A stretch of 64,000 bases of DNA from Roseburia sp. CAG:10041_57. GTDB lineage: Bacteria; Bacillota; Clostridia; Lachnospirales; Lachnospiraceae. The stretch covers positions 87,417-151,416 of the forward strand of contig MNTL01000047.1 in assembly GCA_001916965.1 (NCBI GenBank), read 5' to 3'. Under the pieces are notes generated by a model. That model worked only from the letters and a program-made list of their open reading frames with translations. It did not search any database and had not been told where the DNA came from. The translations under genes were made by a program, and so were the position numbers. Numbering within the stretch: position 1 is the first letter of the stretch; each line of letters begins with the position of its first letter. Shown piece by piece: positions 9,989 to 19,185 of this stretch.

Positions 9989-10013
9989 TGCTGATTCCTC
10001 CACGTTTATAATA

Positions 10014-10055
10014 TGTACTCTCGGAGTCTTCTAAATGAAGCATTCTGAGAGTACA
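10014..10055. other. Inverted repeat between metQ and the DUF4358 gene
   Basis: Perfect 9-bp arms TGTACTCTC (10014-10022) and GAGAGTACA (10047-10055), with an inner CTTC/GAAG stem inside the loop. There is no T-run on the minus strand, so it is not a standard terminator. It ends about 15 bases before the GGAGG of the DUF4358 gene. It could act as an mRNA-stability or processing hairpin between metQ and the acetylation genes, or as a protein-binding site. Confidence 0.5.
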
Positions 10056-10110
10056 TTAATATAAGATCAGTGTCTGCGGTTTTTGTATAGATTATACATA
10101 TTATATCTGA

Positions 10111-10998
10111 TTAGTTAAATGGAATAACTGCTCCGTCATATGTATCGTTAATATACTGCTTGATAGCATCAGACTTCAGGACATCTACTAAAGCCTTTGT
10201 CTTTTCACTGTTTTCATTGCCTTCTTTTACTGCAATTACATTCACATATGTCTTAGCTGCTTCTGAATCAGCAGTCTCATATTTGATTGCATCCTTAGCT
10301 ACAGAAAGACCAGCCTGTAATGCATAGTTACCGTTTAATACAACGAAAGCAACTTCTTCTCTTACTCTTGCTACCTGCTCAGCTGCCAGCTCCTGAATCT
10401 TAACATCCTTAGGATTCTCTACGATATCATTTACAGTTGCTTCCAGACCAACACCGTCTTTAAGTGTCAGTATACCATTATCCTGCAATAAGAGCAATGC
10501 TCTTGCTTCGTTTGTTGTATCATTAGGAACTGCGATAACATCACCACTTTCCAGATCATCCAGGCTGGATTTTGTTCCAGGATAGATACCAAATGGCTCA
10601 TAATGGATGCCGCCTGCATTTACAAGGTGTGTACCATGTTCTTCATTGAAGCTGTCAAGATAAGGAATGTGCTGGAAATAATTGGCATCAAATTCACCAC
10701 TCTCAACAACATTGTTCGGCTGTACATAATCATCAAATACTGTTACCTGAAGATCCCATCCCTGCTCTGCAAGAATAGACTTTGCCTGTTCCAGAATCTC
10801 TGCATGAGGTGTAGCACTTGCTGCTACTGTAATTGTCTTATCCTCTGTAGATGTGCTCTCTGCTGCTTCTGTTGCTGCTGTGACTGTGCTTCCTGTTGCT
10901 TCTGCTGCTGGTTCAGATGTTGCTGTGTTGCCGCATCCTGCTAAAGATGCTACAGCTAATGCTGCTGTCAAAATGACTGCTGTTACTCTTTTTTTCAT
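10111..10998 (-). CDS. metQ: Methionine ABC transporter substrate-binding lipoprotein MetQ
   Basis: Extracellular lipid-anchored binding protein of the NlpA/MetQ family (295 residues) that delivers D/L-methionine to the MetNI transporter. Visible: signal peptide with lipobox SLAGC, a Thr/Ser/Ala-rich linker to about residue 55, then the NlpA domain with HAEILEQAK and the NYFQHIPYL element typical of the family. The start has GGAGGAG 7 bases upstream. It is the last gene of metN-metI-metQ, 51 bases after metI. Confidence 0.95.
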   Translation of the reverse strand: MKKRVTAVILTAALAVASLAGCGNTATSEPAAEATGSTVTAATEAAESTSTEDKTITVAASATPHAEILEQAKSILAEQGWDLQVTVFDDYVQPNNVVESGEFDANYFQHIPYLDSFNEEHGTHLVNAGGIHYEPFGIYPGTKSSLDDLESGDVIAVPNDTTNEARALLLLQDNGILTLKDGVGLEATVNDIVENPKDVKIQELAAEQVARVREEVAFVVLNGNYALQAGLSVAKDAIKYETADSEAAKTYVNVIAVKEGNENSEKTKALVDVLKSDAIKQYINDTYDGAVIPFN

Positions 10999-11049
10999 AA
11001 TTTCTCCTCCATTAATAATAAATATCTATAACCTCCGCTGTGCGGATTG

Positions 11050-11712
11050 TTATCTCTTACGCCTGTCGATCTTATTGGCAATATGCATGCCTATTGTCTG
11101 GAATATCTGCACCAGAACGATCAACAGAATCACTGTTACAACCATAATATCTACCTGATAACGATGATATCCGTAACGAATAGCGATATCTCCAAGACCG
11201 CCTCCGCCTACAGTACCTGCCATGGCAGAATAACCAAGTATTGTACCGATTGCGATAGTAGCACCTACAAGAATGGATGTTCTTGCCTCTACCAGCAATA
11301 CTTTGAAAATAATTGTAAAAGTACTTGCTCCCATGGACTGTGCTGCCTCAATGACACCACCATCCACTTCTTTCAGGGAAGACTCTACCATTCGCCCGAT
11401 AAAAGGTGTTGCTGCTACAACCAGCGGCACTATTGTCGCTGTAGAGCCATAGCTCTTACCTACGACCAGTCTTGTAAAAGGAATCAATACGATCAGAAGA
11501 ATCAGGAATGGAATACTTCTGATAATATTGGAAATAAAATCCAGAATCTTATAAACTACTGCATTTGGCCTGATGCCGGTCTTATCTGTAACTGCCAGTG
11601 CAATTCCAAGAGGCATTCCAAACACATATCCCATAATCGTGGATGCCAGAGTCATATATAATGTTTCGCCGATTCCTACCAGAATCATATTGATTACTGC
11701 TTTATCCCACAT
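11050..11712 (-). CDS. metI: Methionine ABC transporter permease MetI
   Basis: Inner-membrane permease of the D/L-methionine importer, 220 residues with five hydrophobic segments. The EAA coupling motif (EVDGGVIEAAQSMGAS, about residues 118-133) that contacts the ATPase is intact. The ATG has a GAGGAGG site inside the end of metN, and the two genes overlap by 11 bases, which indicates translational coupling. Confidence 0.95.
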   Translation of the reverse strand: MWDKAVINMILVGIGETLYMTLASTIMGYVFGMPLGIALAVTDKTGIRPNAVVYKILDFISNIIRSIPFLILLIVLIPFTRLVVGKSYGSTATIVPLVVAATPFIGRMVESSLKEVDGGVIEAAQSMGASTFTIIFKVLLVEARTSILVGATIAIGTILGYSAMAGTVGGGGLGDIAIRYGYHRYQVDIMVVTVILLIVLVQIFQTIGMHIANKIDRRKR

Positions 11713-12715
11713 AATCAGTTACCTCCTCTACTGCAAGATTCCTGTCTTTCAGATACTGTATCATTTCATGGCTGATTTTCTTATCTTCCGGTAAGCCCAG
11801 AATCATCTCACCATGGGCAATACCACTGACATTCTTCGTATCTGCCCTGAGGATATTCACCGGTGTCCGGAACCGAAGCACCATGTTGGCAATCACCGGT
11901 TCAAAGGATGAGTTCGCTGAAAATACGATTCTCACGCAGTTCTTTGTCTGTAATTCATCAACCAGCTCTGCATTCTCGGATGCACTTCTGATTACAAGCT
12001 CCCTTGCTTCCTTAGACTGTGGATGGCTGAATACTTCCAGAACCTCTCCCGTCTCTACCAGATGTCCACCGCCAACAATGCCTACTCTGTTACAGATTTC
12101 TCTAACAACTGCCATTTCATGGGTAATAATCACAATGGTAATTCCATATTTCTCGTTAATTTCTTTTAACAATGCCAGTATAGACTTGGTCGTCTGTGGA
12201 TCCAAGGCACTGGTAGCCTCGTCACATAACAGAATCTTTGGATTGGAAGCCAGCGCTCTTGCGATTGCCACTCTCTGCTTCTGTCCACCGGAAAGCTGTA
12301 TCGGATAAGCCTTGGCTTTATCTGAGAGTCCTACAATCTCCAAAAGCTCTTTGGCTCTCTTCCTTGCATCAGCCTTGGAAACTCCCGCGATTCTCAATGG
12401 GAAGCAGACATTATCCATAACATTCTTCTGCATCAACAGATTAAAATGCTGAAAAATCATTGCAATGCCTCTGCGCTCCATACGCAGTTCCTTCTCGCTC
12501 AAAGCCGACAGATCCTTACCCTCTATCTCTACAGTACCGGAGGTTGGACGTTCCAGAAAATTCAAGCATCTGACTAACGTACTCTTACCGGCACCACTCA
12601 TACCAATGATACCAAAAATATCGCCTTTATTGATTGTAAGGCTTACATCCTGTAATGCATGCACTGTACCATCCTTGGTCTCGTAGGTTTTGGATACATT
12701 TTTTAAAGTAATCAT
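11702..12715 (-). CDS. metN: Methionine ABC transporter ATPase MetN
   Basis: Cytoplasmic ATPase powering methionine import. Walker A (GMSGAGKST, about residue 38), Q-loop (FQHFN), signature LSGGQKQR, Walker B with DEATSALDP and the H-loop are all present. The C-terminal third is a NIL-type ACT-like domain that binds methionine and inhibits transport when the pool is full. The product is 337 residues, the family length. The start is the ATG at 12715; a GTG just upstream is in frame. First gene of the operon, with a strong promoter at 12789-12817. No SAM riboswitch is recognisable in the about 67-base leader. Confidence 0.95.
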   Translation of the reverse strand: MITLKNVSKTYETKDGTVHALQDVSLTINKGDIFGIIGMSGAGKSTLVRCLNFLERPTSGTVEIEGKDLSALSEKELRMERRGIAMIFQHFNLLMQKNVMDNVCFPLRIAGVSKADARKRAKELLEIVGLSDKAKAYPIQLSGGQKQRVAIARALASNPKILLCDEATSALDPQTTKSILALLKEINEKYGITIVIITHEMAVVREICNRVGIVGGGHLVETGEVLEVFSHPQSKEARELVIRSASENAELVDELQTKNCVRIVFSANSSFEPVIANMVLRFRTPVNILRADTKNVSGIAHGEMILGLPEDKKISHEMIQYLKDRNLAVEEVTDYVG

Positions 12716-12788
12716 CACTTTACCAAACCTTTCTTCTTTATTTTATTGTCACTGAATATTCCAGTATAGATACATGAAACCATGCAAT

Positions 12789-12817
12789 ATTGTAAAGCAC
12801 TTATATTATTATGTCAA
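12789..12817 (-). promoter_or_regulatory. Promoter of metNIQ
   Basis: Read on the minus strand: perfect TTGACA (12812-12817), 17-base spacer, TACAAT (12789-12794). An imperfect palindrome CCTATATAG/TAAATAGG at 12856-12872 lies upstream, between metN and the divergent chemotaxis gene, and may be an operator. Confidence 0.7.
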
Positions 12818-12981
12818 ATTCGTTATTAAAAACAAATACATATTATCATACAATTCCTATATAGTAAATAGGAGATTTATTGATAGTTTATTTTACTTAT
12901 TTTCTCTTAACTATATAGACTTTTTTTATTTTGTATTTTAAAATAAAAATATATTATTTATTGGCAGAAAGGAAAAAAGAA

Positions 12982-15081
12982 ATGGAATACAATGAAAAAT
13001 ATTTTAAAGCAAGCGCCAACAAAAAGGCCCGTATGGTATGGATTATCCTGCTTGTCCTGATTACATTAGGCCATGCTCCACAGATTGGGAAAGGAATCTC
13101 AGCAGGTAATTTCATCATAATGATCCTTCTTGGATGGCTTCCCTATTTATTTGGACGTATCATGTGTAAACTCAACGGTGACGACTGGATCAAATACAAA
13201 GAGGTCGTAGCGATAGGATATGGTGTTTTCTATGCCTATACTATCTGCGTATCACCTTTTGATCTTGCATTTATCTATATTTTCCCGCTTATCACAATGA
13301 TGGTACTCTTCAATGATTATATTTTTCTTATTAAAATATGTGTTCTGAATGATGCCGTCCTGCTTCTGAGTGCCCTTATATTCTACATTCAGGGAACAAT
13401 ACCCGCAGGTTATGCCAATGACCTGCCTCTGGAAATCAGTACAATCACCCTCTGTTATATAGGCTGTATTTTGTCTGTAAAACACATTACTTCCTCCAAT
13501 GATGCACTGACCGGTTCTATCCAGGGTAATCTTGAACGTGTCGTGAATACTGTAAATAAGGTAAAAGGTGCCAGCAATTCCATCGTAGATGGTGTCACTG
13601 TTGTCAGGGAACTTGCAGACGAGAACCGTCAGGGTGCCAACTCTGTTGTAGAAAGCATGAACAAGCTGTCTGATAACAACAATACACTGCATGACAAGAC
13701 AATGTCTTCTGTTGATATGACAACTGACATCAATACACAGGTACAAAGCGTTGTAACCCTCATTGATGAAATGGTCAAACTGATTAATGAATCGGGACAG
13801 CATGCAGACGAAAGCAGCCACGAACTTGTAAAAGTCATGGACACCACAAATGTCATTGCAGACCTTTCTTCCCAGGTGGAGCAGATTCTTGGAATCTTCA
13901 GTAATGAATTCCAAATGGTAAAGGATGAAACAAGTACCATTTCCGGTATCACATCACAGACGAATCTGCTGGCGCTGAATGCCTCTATTGAAGCTGCAAG
14001 AGCCGGTGATGCAGGACGAGGCTTCGCCGTTGTAGCAGAACAGATCAGGCAGTTGAGCACAGATACCAAATCTTCTTCTGAACGCATTATGGGCGCTCTT
14101 GGCAACTTACAGGAGACTTCTGAGAAGATGACTTCTTCCATTACCCAGACGCTGACCCTAATTCAGGAGCTGCTGACCAGTATGGCTGGAATTAATGAAA
14201 ATGTTACTCAAATTGCAACAGATTCTACACAGCTTAACGGTAACATACAGACAATCGACCATGCTATGAAAGAGGTAGAATCCTCCAATCAGAATCTGGT
14301 CGATAATATGTCCCTGATCACAGAAGTCATGGGTGTTATGACAGACTGTGTATCTGATGCAGAAGATACTACCAAAACAATGCTCAGCAAGTATGAAGAA
14401 ACCTCTGTCAATGTGGAGAATATTGAAAAAGTCGTTGATAATTTGGTCAAAGAGCTCGGTTCCGGCGGTTTCATGGGAATCCAGGATGTTACAAAAGGCA
14501 TGCGCATTGCACTGTTCGTAAAGGATGCAGCCGGCCATACCAGTGAATATAACGGTATTGTCAGTGGTACTATAGATAATGGTATTCTTGCTTCCATGAA
14601 TACCTCTTCTCTTAACTTAAAGGATAAAACAATTACCTATTGCATGCAGATTTCTGTGGCAAATGAAGTATACTACTGGGAACAGGCACAGGTTTCTATT
14701 CCAAAGAACAGCCCAGCCGGTACATACCAGATTACCGTAAATACCACCCCTTCTGTTATGAACAGATGTAAATATGCCAGAATGCCAATCCATAATCTGT
14801 GTACGGTAACATTTACTGACAGCAATCAGACTATTGACGCACAGATGCTCAATATCAGTGGTGGTGGATTTGCTTTCAAATCCCCGGAAAGAATCTTTAT
14901 GGAATCCAAGGGTAAACACATCACATTGCATTTAAAGGCATTCCCGCTGGAGGGTCAGAGTGAACAGTCCGCTACAATCATCCGATGCACAAATGATGAA
15001 GGTACTTATATCATTGGCTGCCGTCTGGATGCTGATAACAAAGATATTGCAGCATATGTCGCTAAGAATTATAAAGAATAG
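12982..15081 (+). CDS. Methyl-accepting chemotaxis-type receptor fused to a C-terminal PilZ-like region
   Basis: Signalling protein of about 699 residues. The N-terminal region (15-165) contains about 5-6 hydrophobic segments and almost no extracellular loop, so it is not a classic ligand-binding receptor. A long MCP coiled coil follows, with the highly conserved hairpin tip (TNLLALNASIEAARAGDAGRGFAVVAEQ region, about 327-354) that binds CheA/CheW. The last about 180 residues resemble a PilZN-PilZ pair: an Arg-rich NRCKYAR element (about 594-600) and an NISGGG motif (about 624-629), the pattern of cyclic-di-GMP-binding PilZ domains. The start has AAAGGA 9 bases upstream; an ATG 51 bases earlier has no ribosome site. 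No other chemotaxis gene is nearby. Confidence 0.88.
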   Translation: MEYNEKYFKASANKKARMVWIILLVLITLGHAPQIGKGISAGNFIIMILLGWLPYLFGRIMCKLNGDDWIKYKEVVAIGYGVFYAYTICVSPFDLAFIYIFPLITMMVLFNDYIFLIKICVLNDAVLLLSALIFYIQGTIPAGYANDLPLEISTITLCYIGCILSVKHITSSNDALTGSIQGNLERVVNTVNKVKGASNSIVDGVTVVRELADENRQGANSVVESMNKLSDNNNTLHDKTMSSVDMTTDINTQVQSVVTLIDEMVKLINESGQHADESSHELVKVMDTTNVIADLSSQVEQILGIFSNEFQMVKDETSTISGITSQTNLLALNASIEAARAGDAGRGFAVVAEQIRQLSTDTKSSSERIMGALGNLQETSEKMTSSITQTLTLIQELLTSMAGINENVTQIATDSTQLNGNIQTIDHAMKEVESSNQNLVDNMSLITEVMGVMTDCVSDAEDTTKTMLSKYEETSVNVENIEKVVDNLVKELGSGGFMGIQDVTKGMRIALFVKDAAGHTSEYNGIVSGTIDNGILASMNTSSLNLKDKTITYCMQISVANEVYYWEQAQVSIPKNSPAGTYQITVNTTPSVMNRCKYARMPIHNLCTVTFTDSNQTIDAQMLNISGGGFAFKSPERIFMESKGKHITLHLKAFPLEGQSEQSATIIRCTNDEGTYIIGCRLDADNKDIAAYVAKNYKE

Positions 15082-15094
15082 ACAAATGAGCAAC

Positions 15095-15125
15095 AAAAAA
15101 GTCACGTTTTTCGCGTGACTTTTTT
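15095..15125. terminator. Bidirectional intrinsic terminator
   Basis: Stem GTCACG/CGTGAC flanked by A6 on the left and T6 on the right, so the full 12-bp stem AAAAAAGTCACG/CGTGACTTTTTT can end transcription in both directions. It separates the convergent receptor gene and degV. Confidence 0.9.
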
Positions 15126-15129
15126 ATTG

Positions 15130-15999
15130 CTATCTTTTATTTCCAAAATAGGATACCACCAGTGTACCTACACCTGTATGCGCTCCGACTGTGGGGCTGA
15201 TTGAAAGAATCATGGTCTTGGCATCCGGGTATTTCTCTTTGACCATACTCTCCAGTTCTGCTGCTTCATCCTGTGTATCAGAATGTGAAATGAATACTTC
15301 ATTGACTTCCCATCCGTCTGTATTCTGTTCGATCGTATCAACCAGCATCTTCATTGCCTTTTTCCTGCCTCTGGTCTTGGCTATGTTAGATAACTTGCCT
15401 TCATCATCCATATGCAGAACCGGCTGGATATTTAATGCTGTACCAATAATCGCAGTTGATTTGGCAAGTCTGCCGCCTCTTACGAGGTGGAACAGATCTT
15501 CTACTGTAAAATGATGTACAACATGAAGCTTGTTCGCCTCAATCCACTCTGCAATCTCTTCCATTGTCTTGCCCTGCTTCTTCATTTCTACAGCATGGTA
15601 GACCAGCAGTGCCTGTCCACACTCTGCACTCAGGGAATCTATTACAATAATCTTACGATCCGGATACTCTTCCTGTAATTCTCTGCCACACATTGCTGCA
15701 TTATTATAACTGCTGCTGATTCCTGAAGAAAATCCAATATGAAGAATATCGAACCCTGCATCCAACTGTTCCTTCATAACCTTCATAATATATTCGGGAT
15801 TGGTCGCACTTGTGGTAGGCATCTTGCCCTCACGGATCTTCTGGTAGAATTCCTTATCCGTTAATTCTTTTCCAATGTCCTTACCGAATTCCTCTTCATC
15901 TATATAATAATGTAATGGATGTATCGCAATATTGTTTTCCTTCAGATAATCCTCTGGCAAACTGGCTGTTGAATCCGTTGAAATAACAAACTCTTTCAT
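15130..15999 (-). CDS. DegV family fatty-acid-binding protein
   Basis: Cytoplasmic DegV/FakB-type protein of 289 residues. Members bind a fatty acid between two domains and, as FakB, present it to the FakA kinase. The N-terminal STDSTASLPEDY element, the TSATNPEYIM segment (residues about 78-87), the SSGISSSYNNA motif and C-terminal GAHTGVGTLVV are all typical. A good promoter is at 16058-16086. FakA is not in the window. A TetR regulator is divergently encoded 181 bases away and may control this gene. Confidence 0.9.
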   Translation of the reverse strand: MKEFVISTDSTASLPEDYLKENNIAIHPLHYYIDEEEFGKDIGKELTDKEFYQKIREGKMPTTSATNPEYIMKVMKEQLDAGFDILHIGFSSGISSSYNNAAMCGRELQEEYPDRKIIVIDSLSAECGQALLVYHAVEMKKQGKTMEEIAEWIEANKLHVVHHFTVEDLFHLVRGGRLAKSTAIIGTALNIQPVLHMDDEGKLSNIAKTRGRKKAMKMLVDTIEQNTDGWEVNEVFISHSDTQDEAAELESMVKEKYPDAKTMILSISPTVGAHTGVGTLVVSYFGNKR

Positions 16000-16057
16000 T
16001 TCCTATACCAAACCTTCCTGTAAAATGTAACACTTGTTGCTTTTTGTTTCTGTCTGT

Positions 16058-16086
16058 ATTATAATTTCTATTATTTCTACTGACAA
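16058..16086 (-). promoter_or_regulatory. Promoter of degV
   Basis: Minus strand: TTGTCA (16081-16086), 17-base spacer, perfect TATAAT (16058-16063). The 181-base gap to the TetR gene also holds GTAACAC near 16027 and its inverted copy GTGTTAC at 16134-16140, possible arms of regulator sites. Confidence 0.65.
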
Positions 16087-16180
16087 CGGTCAAAATGCAT
16101 GGCAATGTTACATAATATACATTTTATACACATGTGTTACTTATCTATACCGTGTTATGTATTAAAAAAGGAGACTTTAC

Positions 16181-16759
16181 ATGATTTCCAACCCCACAGA
16201 CCGCCGCGTACAGCGCACACAGAAAAATATACGTAATGCCCTCATTTCTCTGCTCTCTGAGAAAGAACTATCCCAGATTACGGTAAAAGAGCTGTCTGAT
16301 AAGGCAGATATTAACCGTAAAACCTTCTATAGCTATTACTCCGGAATTGATGACATTCTGGATAAAATCGAGGATGAAATTGTAGAGAAGCTGCTTGCCA
16401 TTATCCGTGATTATGACTTTCGTTCCTCTGATTTTGATGCTTATGCGCTTTTTTGCAGTCTAAACCAGATCATCAATGATGATTTTGAATTATATCGAAG
16501 TCTCATATTCTCTAATAATTATGATTTTCTGCTTATAAAGGTGAAAAATACAATCAAAAAGACACTGTTGGAAAGATATGCTCCAAAAATCAATGCACAG
16601 AATAATCTGCTGGGACTTTATGCCGAATACGTAGCATCCGGCATTGTATCCATGTACATTGAATGGTTTCATTCTGACAACAGTGTCTCTCTTGAGGAGC
16701 TTGCCAAGGCGGCAAGCGATATTACTTTATTTGGTTTTTCTTCTTATCGGAAATTATGA
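16181..16759 (+). CDS. TetR/AcrR-family transcriptional regulator
   Basis: DNA-binding regulator of 192 residues. The TetR helix-turn-helix (QITVKELSDKADINRKTFYSYY, about residues 36-57) is textbook, and the remaining helical ligand domain resembles the DhaS-like/TetR_C group. The ATG is preceded by AAAGGAG 8 bases upstream. It is divergent from degV and its end overlaps the convergent arabinofuranosidase gene by 6 bases. The ligand and targets are unknown; autoregulation and control of degV are the simplest guesses. Confidence 0.9.
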   Translation: MISNPTDRRVQRTQKNIRNALISLLSEKELSQITVKELSDKADINRKTFYSYYSGIDDILDKIEDEIVEKLLAIIRDYDFRSSDFDAYALFCSLNQIINDDFELYRSLIFSNNYDFLLIKVKNTIKKTLLERYAPKINAQNNLLGLYAEYVASGIVSMYIEWFHSDNSVSLEELAKAASDITLFGFSSYRKL

Positions 16760-19147
16760 TTTTTGAAATCTCAGAACCTGCACAGACTCTCCATCAATAT
16801 GACAGGAACAGCAGCCTTGCGTAAGCTGAATTTCTTCCTCCCTTGGAGATACTTTCAATGGTTCTGCAAAGGAGTTCTCATCTTTCAGGGCAAATCCTGA
16901 CATAATATAGGCAGTTCCTTTTGCCTGTTCGATGCCTTCCATATGAAGCACTGTATCTATCGGTCTCTTCTGCACATTAACCAGCTTTACAATCACATCT
17001 CCTGACTGGCGGTCAATAGATGCAGCTGTATAGAGAGGTTCTATCTTTACAGGGGCATGATGTATCTCATGAATGAGTTCGCCGTCAATATATGCCCTTA
17101 AATGTCTGCCCTCTATCTCCAGCTTCAGTTCATATTCCCTGTCAGCTGCTACAGTAAAGGAAGACTGGGTAAGACAGGAATTACGTCCGGCAATATCCTG
17201 TGTCAATGCACTGTCCATGTTCTGCCAGCCGCCAATCTCCCACTGATAACGGTTCTTCTCATCCCGGTTCCCATATTGAAGCATAAAGCCCCGTCTGCCA
17301 TACAGCATTTCACCTTTTACTGTAATGATATAATGGTCAGATTCTACTGTATGCAGCAAAATATCCTCTGTCACCACTCTGGCATCAGGATCAGCCGATA
17401 TGTACTGTTCTACGTTATCTCCTACGAAATATACCTCAGAGTCCTTCCAGATTGTACCATTCTGTATATCTTCAATCATGATCTGAGAATATCTGACAAC
17501 CGTGTCAGGTTCTGTTCTAAGTCCAAAACCGCCTTTGGGATCATCCTGTATCGTTACACTGTCGTCTATCCCTGTCATTTCCAGCTCAATCCTGTCATCT
17601 CCCTGATGATTCATGAAAAGCTTCTGTACATAATAGTTGGCTGTTCCGTATGCCTGATGATTATCAAACCAGATCATATCAGGCTTCCAGTTAATGTAAT
17701 TCACATTACACAACAATGGTGCATAACACGCCAATCCAACCTTCTCACTGTTACGCTCCATACCTGTCATATAGGATGCCTCTGTAAGGGCATTATACCA
17801 GGTATTACCCCAGCTTGCATATTCTCCAAGAAATACCTTCGGACCATTCTCATCGAATGAATCATATCTATGATGGTTGGCAAGGAACCACTCCGGCGCC
17901 ATATAATAATGCTCGTCTACCAGATCTGCATGATTTCTTCTGGCACAATTCCAGCCCTTCTCATACTCTCCGCCTGCCGCAAAAGGCCCACTGCTGGCAA
18001 TGATCTGAATATCAGGATATTTCTCCTTGATTGCCTTATGGAAATAGGGATATCTTTCAAAGAAGCCTTCTCCGACTTCTTCATTGCCAATTCCTATATA
18101 TTCCAGTCCAAAGGGTTCAGGATGCCCTAATTCACAACGTATCCTGCCCCATTGTGCAGATGCATCATCATTGGCAAAAGAAATCAGATCCAGTGCTTCC
18201 TGAATCCATTCATCCAACTGGTCAAAAGGCACTTTTCGCTGGTGATGTGGATCATATCCTGCCGGAAGTACTGGTAAGGGCTTCGCTCCTATCTCTTCAC
18301 AGAAACAGAAATACTCATAATATCCCAATCCAAGAGTCTGGTTATAGCCCCAGTTATTCCTTCTTGCCGGGCGCTCTTCCAAGACACCGATTGTATTCTT
18401 CCAGCGATAAAGGGAATCCCTGTCCTCTGCATTAATAGAACCGTCATGTACAAGACAGCCACCGGGGAATCTCATAAACCGCGGCTTTAAATCTGCCAGC
18501 AAAGTGGCAATATCAGCTCTTAATCCATTTCTTTGCTGCATGAATGTCTTTTGAGGGAATAAGGAGACCATATCCAGATACAATCTGCCCACTGCTTCTA
18601 TATAGATTGACAGATTGCCAGCCGTAGTAATCTCCTGCGCTGTAATCTCTGCTTCATAATGATTCCACACAGTTCCATTAGATACCACAATATCTGCCTG
18701 TCCAAGATTCCTGCCCTCATCATTTTCCAAGACGATCCTAAGTGGCAGCTCTCCTCTTCCGTCTGTAGCAGCCAGACAGGAAAAGCGGTATTTTTCTCCT
18801 TTTTGCAGATACATTCCAGGGGTAAAGCCCGTATTTCTGACACCGGCTCCCATTCCTGTCTCAAATATTTCACACACAAGATAGTGAGGATTACGTCTGC
18901 TGTAAGGATGGGAATCCTGTATCCACCACTGCATTCTGCTGTATTTCTTCTCGATCTTCTCCCATGCCATAAGCGGATGGTAGGACGGGTTATCTACAGC
19001 GCAGAACTCAAAGCTTCTGTTCTGCACCATCTCTGCATATAATCCACCATCTGCTGCATGATTCAGATCTTCAAAGAAAATTCCATATAAATCACCTAAT
19101 TGTCCTGTAACCCGGTCAGGTCTGACAGTTATTTTGGACTGCCCCAT
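16754..19147 (-). CDS. GH51 alpha-L-arabinofuranosidase
   Basis: Retaining exo-enzyme that releases terminal L-arabinofuranose from arabinan or arabinoxylan side chains. The 797-residue protein begins with the family element GDLYGIFFEDLNHAADGGLY, then a CBM4_9-like insert (about 70-190), a TIM barrel with acid/base Glu in IGIGNEEVGEG and nucleophile Glu in VFLGEYASWG, and a C-terminal beta-sandwich. There is no signal peptide, so it is likely cytoplasmic and acts on imported oligosaccharides. The start has AAGGGGG 7 bases upstream. It follows hom by 38 bases on the same strand, an odd partner, and may be transcribed by read-through. Confidence 0.93.
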   Translation of the reverse strand: MGQSKITVRPDRVTGQLGDLYGIFFEDLNHAADGGLYAEMVQNRSFEFCAVDNPSYHPLMAWEKIEKKYSRMQWWIQDSHPYSRRNPHYLVCEIFETGMGAGVRNTGFTPGMYLQKGEKYRFSCLAATDGRGELPLRIVLENDEGRNLGQADIVVSNGTVWNHYEAEITAQEITTAGNLSIYIEAVGRLYLDMVSLFPQKTFMQQRNGLRADIATLLADLKPRFMRFPGGCLVHDGSINAEDRDSLYRWKNTIGVLEERPARRNNWGYNQTLGLGYYEYFCFCEEIGAKPLPVLPAGYDPHHQRKVPFDQLDEWIQEALDLISFANDDASAQWGRIRCELGHPEPFGLEYIGIGNEEVGEGFFERYPYFHKAIKEKYPDIQIIASSGPFAAGGEYEKGWNCARRNHADLVDEHYYMAPEWFLANHHRYDSFDENGPKVFLGEYASWGNTWYNALTEASYMTGMERNSEKVGLACYAPLLCNVNYINWKPDMIWFDNHQAYGTANYYVQKLFMNHQGDDRIELEMTGIDDSVTIQDDPKGGFGLRTEPDTVVRYSQIMIEDIQNGTIWKDSEVYFVGDNVEQYISADPDARVVTEDILLHTVESDHYIITVKGEMLYGRRGFMLQYGNRDEKNRYQWEIGGWQNMDSALTQDIAGRNSCLTQSSFTVAADREYELKLEIEGRHLRAYIDGELIHEIHHAPVKIEPLYTAASIDRQSGDVIVKLVNVQKRPIDTVLHMEGIEQAKGTAYIMSGFALKDENSFAEPLKVSPREEEIQLTQGCCSCHIDGESVQVLRFQKS

Positions 19148-19185
19148 ATTCTATATCCCCCTTCGTATTTTCATACTTTATATGA

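Noticed and set aside
11047..11661. 204-codon plus-strand frame opposite metI
   Set aside because: Cys-rich, low-complexity translation antisense to an intact, well-conserved permease.
12716..12788. SAM riboswitch or T-box upstream of metN
   Set aside because: The leader is only about 67 bases, AT-rich, and shows no SAM-I core, T-box sequence or terminator hairpin.
13252..13914. 220-codon minus-strand frame opposite the chemotaxis receptor
   Set aside because: Antisense to a clearly coding MCP frame; no start site signals.
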